Below, in pieces: positions 17,224 through 26,323 of a stretch of 64,000 nt of DNA. Origin of the DNA: Bacillus sp. BA3. Lineage in GTDB: Bacteria > Bacillota > Bacilli > Bacillales > DSM-1321. Below the pieces are notes generated by a model. It made no database searches and had not been told where the DNA came from. It worked only from the letters and a program-made list of their open reading frames with translations. The stretch covers positions 721,878-785,877 of the forward strand of contig PIZR01000002.1 in NCBI GenBank assembly GCA_002835675.1, read 5' to 3'. The position numbers were made by a program, and so were the translations under genes. The first letter of the stretch is position 1; each line of letters begins with the position of its first letter.

Positions 17224-17832
17224 TTATACGAAAGCGAAAATTGCGCTGATTCCGATATAAGAAAGAAGAACGAAAACGATCAATGTAAAGTAAGTCATGA
17301 TTCTTTGCGATCTTGGTGAAACTGTAAGACCCCAGCTAACTGCAAATGACCATAATCCATTAGCAAAGTGGAAGATTGCCGAGATAATACCAACAATATA
17401 GAACACAATCATAAATGGACTAGAGAAAATTTCAGCCATCATGTCAAAGTTAACTTCAGCACCCATAGCTGCTTGAATTCTAGTTGCCCATATATGCCAA
17501 ACAAGGAAAATCAACGTTATGATTCCAGTTAGACGTTGTAGCATGAACATCCAGTTACGGAAGAAACTAAATCTGCCTAAATTGTTTTTTGCTGTAAAGG
17601 CAATATAAATTCCGTACACAGCATGGAAAATGAGCGGTAGATAGATGACGACCCATTCTACCAGAATCTTCACGGGCGTATACTCAATTAAATGAACTGC
17701 CCCATTAAAAGTCTCTTCTCCTTTTGTTGCCATAAAGTTTACCGATAAATGAAAAATTAGGAATAGACCAATTGGAATTACTCCTAGAAGTGAATGAAGC
17801 CTGCGATTCCCAAACTCACGATTTTTTGCCAC
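17224..17832 (-). CDS. sdhC: succinate dehydrogenase cytochrome b558 subunit
   Basis: 202 aa, five membrane helices, the di-heme anchor that passes electrons to menaquinone in Bacillus. Conserved histidines occur in RRLHSLLG, FHLSVN, FHAVYG and WHIWATR. The start is GTG 17832, six bases after AAGGGGGGG, which gives exactly the 202 aa of the B. subtilis protein; the longer frame to 17868 has no ribosome site. First gene of the operon. Confidence 0.95.
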   Translation of the reverse strand: MAKNREFGNRRLHSLLGVIPIGLFLIFHLSVNFMATKGEETFNGAVHLIEYTPVKILVEWVVIYLPLIFHAVYGIYIAFTAKNNLGRFSFFRNWMFMLQRLTGIITLIFLVWHIWATRIQAAMGAEVNFDMMAEIFSSPFMIVFYIVGIISAIFHFANGLWSFAVSWGLTVSPRSQRIMTYFTLIVFVLLSYIGISAIFAFV

Positions 17833-17909
17833 TAAGTGCCCCCCCTTAATTTGTGAAAAATCATGCAAAGATAAACTGGTGGCTACCTTTTATCTCCGCG
17901 TGAAAATAC

Positions 17910-17939
17910 AGTATAGAGTCAAAAAAACTCCTCTATACT
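17910..17939 (-). other. stem-loop in the sdhCAB leader
   Basis: AGTATAGAG and CTCTATACT can form a 9-bp stem around a T-rich loop, about 20 bases after the start of the transcript and 80 before sdhC. It has no T-run after it. It could stabilise the mRNA or act in regulation; this is inference. Confidence 0.45.
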
Positions 17940-17964
17940 TCCTTTACAATTATGTGACATGTCC

Positions 17965-17993
17965 ATTTTACTCCTGACTTCTATATGCGTCAA
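17965..17993 (-). promoter_or_regulatory. sigma-A promoter of sdhCAB
   Basis: TTGACG (17988-17993) and TAAAAT (17965-17970) are separated by 17 bp on the minus strand, leaving a leader of about 125 bases. The rest of the gap to yslB (17994-18216) is AT-rich, and I see only possible weak -10 elements for yslB. Confidence 0.7.
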
Positions 17994-18216
17994 GAAAACG
18001 GATACAAGAAATCTCTTTTTCAGAATAGATTTTATTGGATTAAATTAGCTATTTTTTGTATGTCAAGATGATATTTTGAATAAATTTCTAATTTAACTAT
18101 TAATATCTCGATATAATTTCTCATTTTTTTCCAATTGTTATTTAAATAAATAAAAAACAGTATAATTTGCAAAAGAAATACGTTTATAATAGATTTACAG
18201 AAAGAGGCGATAAATT

Positions 18217-18687
18217 ATGAAAAAAAATATTGCTGCTGCGATAGAAGAAGAGATTCAAACTGAAGAAATTCAAACTGAAGAATTCCTGGTTCCAGCTTTC
18301 GGATACGAATTAATCAGAGAAGTTCTATTGAACGATATTCTCGGAAAAGACTCTAATCAAATCCTCTATTGGGCAGGTAAACAATTAGCAAGAAAATTCC
18401 CATTGAATGGCGATCAGGAAGTGATTGAATTTTTCCAAAGCGCTGGATGGGGCAATCTGGAAATCTTGAAGTATACAAAACACGAGATGGAATTATCCCT
18501 GACGGGTGAAATAATCAGCCGCCGCCTGGATTTACACCCTGATTGTCACTTCCAACTTGAAGCCGGTTTCCTTGCCGAGCAGTTTACACTGCAAAAAAAA
18601 TTCCTCAGCGAATCAACGGAAGAAATTAAACGCCGCGCAAAAAAAGTGATATTCACCATCCAATGGGATCCCAGAGATCCAATCTAA
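18217..18687 (+). CDS. yslB: YslB family protein (DUF2507)
   Basis: 156 aa, soluble. The DUF2507 core spans about 25-150 (YELIREVLLNDILG, LYWAGKQLARKFPL, GWGNLEILKY). The family has a V4R-like fold of unknown function and always lies near sdh/lysC in Bacillus. The N-terminus has a perfect 15-bp tandem duplication (18253-18282) that repeats IQTEE, before the conserved part. AGAGGCG precedes the ATG. Confidence 0.9.
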   Translation: MKKNIAAAIEEEIQTEEIQTEEFLVPAFGYELIREVLLNDILGKDSNQILYWAGKQLARKFPLNGDQEVIEFFQSAGWGNLEILKYTKHEMELSLTGEIISRRLDLHPDCHFQLEAGFLAEQFTLQKKFLSESTEEIKRRAKKVIFTIQWDPRDPI

Positions 18688-18696
18688 TGAGCCCTT

Positions 18697-18736
18697 AAAA
18701 CAGACTTACCCTTTTTACCGGAAGTCTGTTTTTTAT
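18697..18736. terminator. bidirectional terminator between yslB and lysC
   Basis: AAACAGACTT and AAGTCTGTTT pair around a 14-base loop, with a T-run on the plus side. It separates the convergent yslB and lysC. Confidence 0.8.
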
Positions 18737-18750
18737 TGGACTCCTGACAC

Positions 18751-19248
18751 TTAAGCTAGCACATTTGCATGCTGACCTAGTTTAAATGCTTCATGAAGAG
18801 ATTCGACCGCCTTCACCATTTCCTTTTCATTGACGACAGTCGAAACTTTAATTTCCGATGTGCTGACCATTTTCACCTGGATGCCTGTATTGGCCATCAC
18901 TTCAAACATCTCGGCAGCCACTCCCGGATTGGATACCATACCAGAACCGACGATGGACACTTTTGCCAATCCGCTCTCCGTTTCGACTCGGTCGAATCCC
19001 AATTGTTCTTTATTATTTTCCAGCACGATCAAGGCCGCTTCCGTATCTTCACTTTTTGTGGAAAAAGATAGATTGGTCGTATCCTCGGCAGTCATGCTTT
19101 GAATGATGATGTCCACATTAATCCGGTTTTTCGCAAGTGTTGTGAAGATTGTGGATAATGCACCAAGTGATTGGGGCAAACCATATATTGTGACCCTCGT
19201 AATACTGTCTTCAAAAGCAATCCCGCGTACAATTAAGTTTTCTTCCAT
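18751..19248 (-). CDS. lysC: aspartokinase II beta subunit (internal in-frame start)
   Basis: Inside lysC an ATG at 19248-19246 (MEENLIVRGI) has GAGGAGGAAG seven bases ahead, a stronger site than that of the full gene. In B. subtilis the beta subunit starts at exactly this place (MEQNLIVRGI). The product would be 165 aa containing both ACT domains. It forms the alpha2-beta2 enzyme. Confidence 0.75.
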   Translation of the reverse strand: MEENLIVRGIAFEDSITRVTIYGLPQSLGALSTIFTTLAKNRINVDIIIQSMTAEDTTNLSFSTKSEDTEAALIVLENNKEQLGFDRVETESGLAKVSIVGSGMVSNPGVAAEMFEVMANTGIQVKMVSTSEIKVSTVVNEKEMVKAVESLHEAFKLGQHANVLA

Positions 19249-19983
19249 AGTTGCTTCCTCCTCAATGATCGTTCCTGATTCTCTCTCCATGCTTGAACGG
19301 ACTTCAAGCGGTATTTGATAATTTTTTGCATATTCGACAGCCCTTGGATGAAGGACGCCCGCCCCCAAGTTGGCAAGTTCCAGCATTTCATCATAAGAAA
19401 TCGATTGGAGTTTTCGTGCGCCTTTTATGTAGCGAGGGTCCGTAGTGAAAACACCCGTTACATCCGTATAAATATCGCATCTATCCGCATTCAGCGCTGC
19501 AGCGATGGCAACCGCTGTCGTATCGGAACCGCCTCGCCCTAAGGTAGTGATTTCCCCATTTGCATCGTTCCCCTGGAAACCAGCCACGACCACTATTTTC
19601 TTCTCCTGAAGCTGAGCTTGGATCCTCGTGGCATCGATGTTTAAAATCCGGGCATTCCCATGAACGGATTCCGTTTGCATGCCAGCCTGCCAGCCAGTAT
19701 ACGAAATGGCTTCATGTCCTTCTTCAATCAATGCCATCGTTAACAGGGAAATCGTTACCTGTTCCCCCGTAGTCAATAGCATATCCATTTCCCTCTTGCT
19801 CGGGGTTCCGGAAATATCCCGGGCCATGGAAACCAATTGATCCGTGGTTTTCCCCATGGCTGAAACAACGACGACTACCTCATTTCCATTCTGCGCTTCC
19901 TCGATTACCCGATTGGCAACATTTTTGATTTTTTCTACGCTTCCGACGGATGTTCCGCCAAATTTTTGAACGATTAATGCCAT
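18751..19983 (-). CDS. lysC: aspartokinase II (lysine-sensitive)
   Basis: 410 aa from ATG 19983, nine bases after GAGAGGG; an ATG two codons earlier is too close to it. It phosphorylates aspartate for lysine and related pathways. KFGGTSVGS opens the kinase domain, and GRGGSDTTAVA and TDPR follow. Two ACT domains occupy the C-terminal third. B. subtilis LysC lengths and motifs match closely. A lysine riboswitch controls the transcript, and a second start inside the gene yields the beta subunit. Confidence 0.96.
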   Translation of the reverse strand: MALIVQKFGGTSVGSVEKIKNVANRVIEEAQNGNEVVVVVSAMGKTTDQLVSMARDISGTPSKREMDMLLTTGEQVTISLLTMALIEEGHEAISYTGWQAGMQTESVHGNARILNIDATRIQAQLQEKKIVVVAGFQGNDANGEITTLGRGGSDTTAVAIAAALNADRCDIYTDVTGVFTTDPRYIKGARKLQSISYDEMLELANLGAGVLHPRAVEYAKNYQIPLEVRSSMERESGTIIEEEATMEENLIVRGIAFEDSITRVTIYGLPQSLGALSTIFTTLAKNRINVDIIIQSMTAEDTTNLSFSTKSEDTEAALIVLENNKEQLGFDRVETESGLAKVSIVGSGMVSNPGVAAEMFEVMANTGIQVKMVSTSEIKVSTVVNEKEMVKAVESLHEAFKLGQHANVLA

Positions 19984-20013
19984 CCTCATGCACCCTCTCT
20001 ACCTTTTTAGGCA

Positions 20014-20046
20014 ATAAAAAAAGCAATGAGAAATATCTCATTGCTG
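20014..20046 (-). terminator. riboswitch-controlled terminator of lysC
   Basis: AGCAATGAGA and TCTCATTGCT form a strong stem followed by TTTTTTT on the minus strand, between the lysine aptamer and lysC. Confidence 0.9.
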
Positions 20047-20074
20047 TGATCACATATCTAAATACTGTAAACAC

Positions 20075-20250
20075 AGTGAGATAGCTCTCCAGGGTAAAAC
20101 CCTGACAATCCGCCATTTATTAAATGTCGGACCAGGAAAACAAGGTATGAGTCTTGTCTTCCTTCGGCGTCATCCCCTTTCAAAACCTTTCATGGAAGCT
20201 CATACTTCTCCAGGTTTTTACTCTTGAATTCCGCACCTCTATCAGCACTT
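20075..20250 (-). promoter_or_regulatory. lysine riboswitch (L-box)
   Basis: The minus strand shows the conserved L-box blocks in order: GATAGAGGTGCG, AAGAGTA, GAAAGGGGATGACGCCGAAG, GGATTGTCAGGG, CCTGGAGAGCTATC. GATAG and CTATC close the P1 stem. Lysine binding favours the terminator at 20014-20046 and lowers lysC expression. Confidence 0.95.
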
Positions 20251-20279
20251 TTAAGTTGTCTAGTTAAAAATTCTTTTTA

Positions 20280-20308
20280 ATCATAGCATAGAGATTTATC
20301 GGTAGCAA
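20280..20308 (-). promoter_or_regulatory. sigma-A promoter of lysC
   Basis: TTGCTA (20303-20308) and TATGAT (20280-20285) are 17 bp apart on the minus strand. The -10 is just outside and the -35 just before the uvrC stop at 20311, starting transcription near 20273 ahead of the L-box. Confidence 0.7.
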
Positions 20309-20310
20309 GA

Positions 20311-22083
20311 TTATTCTTGTAATTTTCTAACGATTCCCTCTGCTACCCCTTTTGGCATGCCAGCTTCCATGATTTCCTCGGCGGTTGCCTCTTTGATTTT
20401 CTTCAATGATCCAAAATGCCTTAATAATTGCTTCCTTCGCTTTTCCCCGACTCCTGGAATATCATCAAGCTGGGAGTGAACTGCATTTTTCCCGCGTAGC
20501 TGACGATGGAATGTAATCGCGAACCGATGCACTTCATCCTGAATTCTTTGCAATAGGTAAAATTCCTGGCTCCGTGAATCAAGAGGTACGATTTCAAGCG
20601 GATTTCCGATCATCAATTGCGAGGTCCTATGCTTTTCATCCTTAATGAGGCCTGAAAGTGGAATATCAAGGCCCAATTCATTTTCCAGAATATCCCGTAC
20701 GGCTTCCACATGTCCCTTTCCGCCATCAATGATGATCAAGTCCGGAAGCGGCAGCCCTTCTTTCAATACCCGTGAATACCTTCTTCTGACCACTTCACGC
20801 ATCGATTCATAATCATCAGGCCCTTGGACCGTCTTGATCTTATATTTGCGGTACTCCCTTTTTTCCGGCTTTCCATCAATGAACACGACTAAAGCGGAAA
20901 CTGGGTCACTTCCCTGGATGTTGGAGTTATCGAAAGCTTCAATTCGATGCGGGGTGTAGATACCCAGTTGCTTCCCGAGGTTTTCCACCGCATTGATCGT
21001 TCTTTCTTCATCCCTTTCAATCAAAGAGAATTTTTCCTGAAGTGCGATGGAGGCATTTTTATTCGCCAATTTAAGCATGTCTTTTTTCGCTCCCCGTTTC
21101 GGGTGAATCGTTTTGACACCAAGCAGCCCTTCGGCCATTTCGGCATCCACTGATTCAGGCAGCAAGATTTCCTTTGGTTTAAAGTGGTTCGTAATCTCGT
21201 AAAACTGACCGAGGAATGTAAGAAGTTCCTGTTCGGGTTCATCGTAGACCGGAAAAAGTGAAACATCCCTTTCTATTAATTTACCCTGCCGGACAAAAAA
21301 TACCTGAACGCACATCCAGCCTTTATCATAGGCAAAACCAAATACATCCCTGTCGATGAAATCTGTCGTCATCATTTTCTGCTTCTCCATCGTAATATCG
21401 ATATGGGCAATTTTGTCGCGGAACTCCTTGGCCCTCTCGAAATCGAGATCTTCCGATGCCTCCAGCATTTTTTCAGTCAGTTCTTTTTTTATTTCAGTAT
21501 GCCCGCCGTTCAAGAACCTGTTGATATCATCCACCATTTTTTTATATTCCTGTTCCTCTACATCATATACACATGGGGCCAGGCACTGGCCAAGGTGATA
21601 GTAGAGACAAACGCGATCAGGTAAAGTATTGCATTTTCTTAGGGGATAGATGCGGTCGAGCAATTTTTTCGTTTCGTTAGCTGCAAATGCATTCGGATAA
21701 GGACCGAAATATTTACCTTTGTCTTTTTTGACTTTTCGCGTAATGATTAGACGTGGGTGGCGTTCCGCAGTCTTCTTTATGAAGGGATACGTCTTATCAT
21801 CCTTTAGCATGACATTATATTTTGGGTCATGTTTTTTGATTAAGTTCAACTCTAAAATAAGAGCCTCGATATTGGAAGAGGTGACAATATATTCGAAATC
21901 CTCAATTTCATTCACGAGCCGGAATGTTTTTCCGTCATGAGATCCCGTGAAATAAGAACGGACACGATTTTTCAACACTTTCGCTTTGCCTACATAGATG
22001 ATCGTTCCCTGACGATCTTTCATTAAATAACAACCAGGTTGATCGGGAAGAAGGGCAAGTTTATTCTTTATTTGTTGATTCAT
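20311..22083 (-). CDS. uvrC: excinuclease ABC subunit C
   Basis: 590 aa (B. subtilis 598). UvrC makes both cuts around DNA lesions. A GIY-YIG domain opens the protein ([19 protein letters not shown], about 17-35). The UVR motif is near 200-230, an RNase-H-like domain at about 380-530 includes [11 protein letters not shown] and IIDGGKGH, and a C-terminal helix-hairpin-helix reads [15 protein letters not shown]. Located between trxA and lysC as in B. subtilis. Confidence 0.97.
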   Translation of the reverse strand: MNQQIKNKLALLPDQPGCYLMKDRQGTIIYVGKAKVLKNRVRSYFTGSHDGKTFRLVNEIEDFEYIVTSSNIEALILELNLIKKHDPKYNVMLKDDKTYPFIKKTAERHPRLIITRKVKKDKGKYFGPYPNAFAANETKKLLDRIYPLRKCNTLPDRVCLYYHLGQCLAPCVYDVEEQEYKKMVDDINRFLNGGHTEIKKELTEKMLEASEDLDFERAKEFRDKIAHIDITMEKQKMMTTDFIDRDVFGFAYDKGWMCVQVFFVRQGKLIERDVSLFPVYDEPEQELLTFLGQFYEITNHFKPKEILLPESVDAEMAEGLLGVKTIHPKRGAKKDMLKLANKNASIALQEKFSLIERDEERTINAVENLGKQLGIYTPHRIEAFDNSNIQGSDPVSALVVFIDGKPEKREYRKYKIKTVQGPDDYESMREVVRRRYSRVLKEGLPLPDLIIIDGGKGHVEAVRDILENELGLDIPLSGLIKDEKHRTSQLMIGNPLEIVPLDSRSQEFYLLQRIQDEVHRFAITFHRQLRGKNAVHSQLDDIPGVGEKRRKQLLRHFGSLKKIKEATAEEIMEAGMPKGVAEGIVRKLQE

Positions 22084-22136
22084 GCATTCAGCCTCCTGTT
22101 CTCCCTTTTTTACAATTATTATATATCAAGATAGCG

Positions 22137-22174
22137 AAAAAAGCTTCAAGTCCGCAGACTTGAAGCTTTTTTTA
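22137..22174. terminator. terminator of trxA
   Basis: AAGCTTCAAGTC and GACTTGAAGCTT pair over a CGCA loop with T-runs on both strands. Confidence 0.85.
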
Positions 22175-22186
22175 GCTAACCTACTA

Positions 22187-22501
22187 TTACGCGTGTTTTG
22201 AAATAAGTTCAGCAAGTGCTTCTTTAGGTTGGAAACCAACAACCTTATCAACCACTTCACCGTCTTTAAGCACGATTAATGTCGGGATGCTCATCACACC
22301 AAATTTTCCAGCTGTTTCTTGGTTTTCATCCACATCCACTTTTACGATTTTTGCTGTATCGCCAATTTCAGTATCAAGCTCTTGAAGAACAGGAGCGATC
22401 ATTTTACAAGGTCCGCACCATGGAGCCCAAAAATCTACAAGAACGACACCTTCGCTAGTATCTGTTGTGAACGTTTGGTCAGTTGCATTTATAATTGCCA
22501 T
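22187..22501 (-). CDS. trxA: thioredoxin
   Basis: 104 aa, the exact B. subtilis length. Active site WCGPC (Cys29, Cys32), cis-proline loop MSIPTL. It reduces protein disulfides, with electrons from thioredoxin reductase. The start is ATG 22501, preceded by GAGGAGG; a frame extending to 22528 places that site inside. It has its own terminator and is probably monocistronic. Confidence 0.97.
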   Translation of the reverse strand: MAIINATDQTFTTDTSEGVVLVDFWAPWCGPCKMIAPVLQELDTEIGDTAKIVKVDVDENQETAGKFGVMSIPTLIVLKDGEVVDKVVGFQPKEALAELISKHA

Positions 22502-22623
22502 ATATATTTCCTCCTCAAATTTACTCAAATAACTAAAAACAGTATATCATTGTTGCTCGAATCGATGCTAATATTTTGCTTCAGTGGTAGGATGTCCAAA
22601 AAAAGAGTAAATATGCAGGCCAA

Positions 22624-22671
22624 ATAAAGGGGCAAGACATGTATCGGCTTATGCCAAATGTCTTGCCCCTC
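22624..22671 (-). terminator. terminator of the fadR-etfA operon
   Basis: GGGGCAAGACAT and ATGTCTTGCCCC form a 12-bp stem followed by TTTATTT on the minus strand, just after etfA. Confidence 0.8.
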
Positions 22672-22687
22672 ATCTGTATTATTTCTA

Positions 22688-23665
22688 TTACGCGTTAACT
22701 TTAAGTTTTTTGAATTCTTCCGTTAATAACGGAACGACTTCGAAAAGGTCTCCGACAATTCCATAATCCGCCACATTGAATATGTTAGCTTCCGGGTCTT
22801 TATTGATCGCAACGATAACCTTGGAGTTGGACATCCCAGCTAAATGCTGGATCGCACCGGAAATTCCGCAGGCGATATAAAGGTCAGGTGTTACGACTTT
22901 ACCCGTTTGCCCGATTTGCAGAGAGTAATCGCAATAATCCGCATCACATGCTCCGCGGGAAGCTCCTACCGCTCCGCCAAGAACTTGTGCCAGTTCCTTT
23001 AATGGTTCAAAACCATCTTCACTTTTCACGCCGCGGCCACCAGCGATGATTACTTTCGCTTCTGAAAGGTCGACCCCTTCACTGGCTTTTCTTACAACAT
23101 CTTTAATGATTGTACGTAGATCCTTGATATCCACACTTAATGTAGAAACATCACCAGAGCGGGACTCATCTTTCGCTAATGGTTCGATATTGTTCGGACG
23201 GATTGTCGCGAATATCACGCCATCTGTTACAATTTTCTTTTCAAATGCCTTACCGGAATAGATCGGACGGGTGAAAACGATATTTCCGCCTTCTTCTTCA
23301 ATGGATGTAACGTCAGAGATCAATCCTGATTCAAGCTTTCCAGCCAATTTTGGTGCAAGGTCTTTTCCTAGGGCCGTATGTCCAAAGAATATTCCTTCTG
23401 GTTTTTCCTGTTCGATGACGGCAAGCAAGCTTTGCGCATAACCATCTGAAGTATATTGTTTCAATTGATCATTTTCGACTGCAACAACCCGGTCTGCCCC
23501 ATACTGGATCAATTCATTTCCGAAATCTTGAACACTGTCACCAACCAAGACACCTACTATTTCCCCGCCATCTGCAGCAAGTTTAGCCGCACCGATAGCT
23601 TCAAATGATACATTTCTCAGTGAACCGTCACGAACTTCGCCCAATACAAGAAACTTTCTAGCCAT
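22688..23665 (-). CDS. etfA: electron transfer flavoprotein alpha subunit
   Basis: 325 aa. It binds FAD and passes electrons from acyl-CoA dehydrogenases to the membrane quinone pool. The C-terminal FAD domain is clear (GGRGVKSEDGF, VGASRGACD, QIGQTGKVV, ACGISGAIQHLAG). It is the last gene of fadR-fadB-etfB-etfA, 71 bp after etfB, and is followed by a terminator. Confidence 0.96.
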   Translation of the reverse strand: MARKFLVLGEVRDGSLRNVSFEAIGAAKLAADGGEIVGVLVGDSVQDFGNELIQYGADRVVAVENDQLKQYTSDGYAQSLLAVIEQEKPEGIFFGHTALGKDLAPKLAGKLESGLISDVTSIEEEGGNIVFTRPIYSGKAFEKKIVTDGVIFATIRPNNIEPLAKDESRSGDVSTLSVDIKDLRTIIKDVVRKASEGVDLSEAKVIIAGGRGVKSEDGFEPLKELAQVLGGAVGASRGACDADYCDYSLQIGQTGKVVTPDLYIACGISGAIQHLAGMSNSKVIVAINKDPEANIFNVADYGIVGDLFEVVPLLTEEFKKLKVNA

Positions 23666-23736
23666 TTATAAAAACCTCCTGTGCACTATTTTATCTTTTT
23701 GTCGTGTGTTGTTATTTTGAAAAAGTACCGTTTCGA

Positions 23737-24510
23737 TTAAATCACTTTTGCTTCGCTTCGTAATAATTGAACAAGTTCGCTTACTTGATCACCGATTTCG
23801 CCGTTTAATACTTTTCCAGCTTCTTTTTTAGCAGGAAGGTAAATTTCAATCGTTTTTGTTTTTGCCTCAACATCTTCTTCTTCCAAATCCAGGTCATCCA
23901 ATTCCAATTCTTCAAGCGGTTTTTTCTTCGCTTTCATGATTCCCGGCAATGATGGATAACGTGGTTCGTTTAACCCTTGCTGAGCCGTCACCAACAACGG
24001 AAGGGATGCTTCGATCGTTTCAGAGTCCCCTTCGACATCACGGATAACGCTTACATTTCCATTTTCGATGTCCAGCTTAGTAATGGTAGTAATATAGGGA
24101 ATTTCTAAAATTTCGGCCACGCGTGGTCCCACTTGACCAGAACCGCCATCAATTGCAACGTTCCCTGCAATGATTAAATCGGCATTTTTATCTTTTAAGT
24201 ATTCGCCTATAATTTTGGCAGTCGTGAATTGGTCGCCATTTTCAATATCGTCTTCTATATTTATCAATACGGCTTTGTCAGCACCCATTGCCAGCGCCGT
24301 ACGTAATTGCTTTTCAGCCTCTTCGGTTCCGACGGAAATAACCGTTACTTCGCCGCCTTGTGCATCACGCACCTGGATTGCTTCTTCAACTGCATACTCA
24401 TCGTATGGATTAATGATGAATTCTGCTCCATCCTCATTAATTTTCCCGTTGGATAGAGTAATTTTTTCTTCTGTATCAAATGTTCTTTTCAGCAGTACAT
24501 AAATGTTCAC
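23737..24510 (-). CDS. etfB: electron transfer flavoprotein beta subunit
   Basis: 257 aa, starting with GTG after GGGAGGT. Partner of EtfA; binds AMP in the ETF dimer. Family motifs NPYDEYAVEEAIQ, GNVAIDGGSGQVGP and EPRYPSLPGIMKAKKKP are present. Lies between fadB and etfA in the fatty-acid operon. Confidence 0.95.
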   Translation of the reverse strand: MNIYVLLKRTFDTEEKITLSNGKINEDGAEFIINPYDEYAVEEAIQVRDAQGGEVTVISVGTEEAEKQLRTALAMGADKAVLINIEDDIENGDQFTTAKIIGEYLKDKNADLIIAGNVAIDGGSGQVGPRVAEILEIPYITTITKLDIENGNVSVIRDVEGDSETIEASLPLLVTAQQGLNEPRYPSLPGIMKAKKKPLEELELDDLDLEEEDVEAKTKTIEIYLPAKKEAGKVLNGEIGDQVSELVQLLRSEAKVI

Positions 24511-24635
24511 GATAATACCTCCCGAATGATTTGAGTTTTGAAGATTATGAATTTTATTGATATATAGTATTGTATTCTACAGATTTCATCAAAATCCTGC
24601 ATGATATATAAAAATAGTTATTTATACTCGAATCA

Positions 24636-25409
24636 TCATTTCCCTGTGAATACAGCTTCCCTTTTTTCAATGAAAGCGCCGATTCCTTCTTGTGCATCAG
24701 CAGTATCGAAAGCTTGGCCAAAGAGGGCGGCTTCCCTTTCCACACCTTTATGGTAGGCATCATGCTTGGAATAATTTAATAACTCTATGGCCGACTTTAA
24801 AGCAAGCGGGCTTTTCTTGGCAATTTTATTGGCTAGTTCTTTAGCTTTCGGAATCAATTCTTCATCCGTGAAGGCATGATTCGCCAATCCGCATTGTACA
24901 GCTTGGGTACCTGAAATCGGTTCACTTGTAAACAGCATTTCAGCTGCCTTTGCCATGCCCACATAACGAGGAAGACGTTGGGTCCCAGCAAATCCAGGGA
25001 TTAAGCCCAACTGCAGCTCAGGCAAACCCAGTTTAGCCCTTTCGGTTACCAAACGGATGTGACAGGCCATGGCCAGCTCCAATCCTCCGCCAAGGGCCGC
25101 TCCATGGATGGCTGCAATGACCGGTTTTGGGAAAGATTCGATTTTCTCAAAAACAGATTGCCCGTTCTTGGTCAGCTTCTCGAAAGCTTTCCCGTCTTTC
25201 ACTTCCGTAAACTCCTTAATGTCTGCTCCTGCAGAGAAGAATCTTCCTTCACCATGAAGAAGGACAACCCGTACGGCGTCATCATTCTCAATTTGGTCGA
25301 AGGCCTGTGACAGCTCTCCGATGATAGCCGAAGAAAGTGCATTTGCAGGTGCATGATCAATCGATATAAAAGCCACATGATTTTCGACAGAAAGCTTAAG
25401 ATATTCCAT
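24636..25409 (-). CDS. fadB: enoyl-CoA hydratase
   Basis: 257 aa from ATG 25409, six bases after GGAGGG. It adds water to 2-enoyl-CoA in beta-oxidation. The crotonase signature (AIHGAALGGGLELAMAC) supplies the oxyanion hole, and ELQLGLIPGFAGTQRLPR contains the catalytic glutamate region. It follows fadR and precedes etfB, as ysiB does in B. subtilis. Confidence 0.93.
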   Translation of the reverse strand: MEYLKLSVENHVAFISIDHAPANALSSAIIGELSQAFDQIENDDAVRVVLLHGEGRFFSAGADIKEFTEVKDGKAFEKLTKNGQSVFEKIESFPKPVIAAIHGAALGGGLELAMACHIRLVTERAKLGLPELQLGLIPGFAGTQRLPRYVGMAKAAEMLFTSEPISGTQAVQCGLANHAFTDEELIPKAKELANKIAKKSPLALKSAIELLNYSKHDAYHKGVEREAALFGQAFDTADAQEGIGAFIEKREAVFTGK

Positions 25410-25534
25410 TTCAATCCCTCCAGGCATACTAGTCAAACTTTTTCGAAAATTTAATATGTATCACTTCCCGATAAAGCTGGAAGCAGAATTAACCGATTCT
25501 TTCGAGGATGGCTCGCCATCCTCTATTTAAATCG

Positions 25535-26122
25535 TTAACTTTTCAGGCCACAGCCGCCAATCAGAAGGCGGTGAACATCAGGTGCAAGGTCTGGGAGCGA
25601 ATACTTTTGCTCATTCATGACCCAGGTCGTCACTGTTTCGTCAATCGTTCCAAAAATCATCTGCCTGGCAAGTAAATTATTTAAATCAGGCAGGAATTCG
25701 CCGTTTTCTTTTCCTTCTATAATGATTTGATCGATTAAATTTAAATACCCTCTTAACACATCATTAATTCTTAGGCGCAATTCTTTATTCGACTGTCTTA
25801 ATTCCAACTGAGTGACAATTGCTAAATTCACGTCTTCTGAAAGGTTTTTAAAATGTTTTTGGATGAGCACATGCAGTTTATCCGAAGCAGTGGTCTTTCC
25901 TTTTAGCTCTTCTTCGATCTGTTCCACAAAATAGCCCATCTTTTCATGGAATAATGATATTAGGATATCTTCTTTATTTTTAAAATAAAGATATATGGTG
26001 CCATCCGCTACCCCTGCCTGCTTGGCGATTTTGGATACTTGGGCTTGATAGTAACCGTTTTGGGCAATGACGATAACGGCCGCATCAATAATTTGATTAT
26101 ACTTAGGTCTGTTGCTTTTCAC
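25535..26122 (-). CDS. fadR: FadR, TetR-family repressor of fatty-acid degradation
   Basis: 195 aa from GTG 26122, seven bases after AAAGGGG; longer frames to 26158 lack such a site. The TetR helix-turn-helix (QVSKIAKQAGVADGTIYLYF) is almost identical to B. subtilis FadR (YsiA). FadR binds operators until long-chain acyl-CoA releases it. A strong promoter with a FadR box lies upstream, so the gene is autoregulated. Confidence 0.95.
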   Translation of the reverse strand: MKSNRPKYNQIIDAAVIVIAQNGYYQAQVSKIAKQAGVADGTIYLYFKNKEDILISLFHEKMGYFVEQIEEELKGKTTASDKLHVLIQKHFKNLSEDVNLAIVTQLELRQSNKELRLRINDVLRGYLNLIDQIIIEGKENGEFLPDLNNLLARQMIFGTIDETVTTWVMNEQKYSLPDLAPDVHRLLIGGCGLKS

Positions 26123-26143
26123 TGGATGTCCCCTTTCAGAAAA

Positions 26144-26161
26144 TGAATGAACCATCATTCA
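26144..26161. promoter_or_regulatory. FadR operator at the fadR promoter
   Basis: TGAATGAACCATCATTCA is an inverted repeat close to the FadR consensus TGAATGAMTANTCATTCA. It begins 8 bp downstream of the -10 element and would cover the transcription start. Confidence 0.85.
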
Positions 26162-26168
26162 TATTTCT

Positions 26169-26197
26169 ATCATAAAATGATGACCCTTTACTGTCAA
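26169..26197 (-). promoter_or_regulatory. sigma-A promoter of fadR-fadB-etfB-etfA
   Basis: TTGACA (26192-26197) and TATGAT (26169-26174) with 17-bp spacing on the minus strand. It lets this operon be transcribed separately from lcfA. Confidence 0.85.
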
Positions 26198-26323
26198 GCA
26201 AAACTTCTAAGGGGCCTGACATTCCACTTCTGTTCATTGTACAGTCCCCATCCATAGGTTGTCCAGCCGTTTTGCAAAACACGGAGCTCTCTTCCGCTGC
26301 TCCGTTAAAAGGGGGGTGCATGT

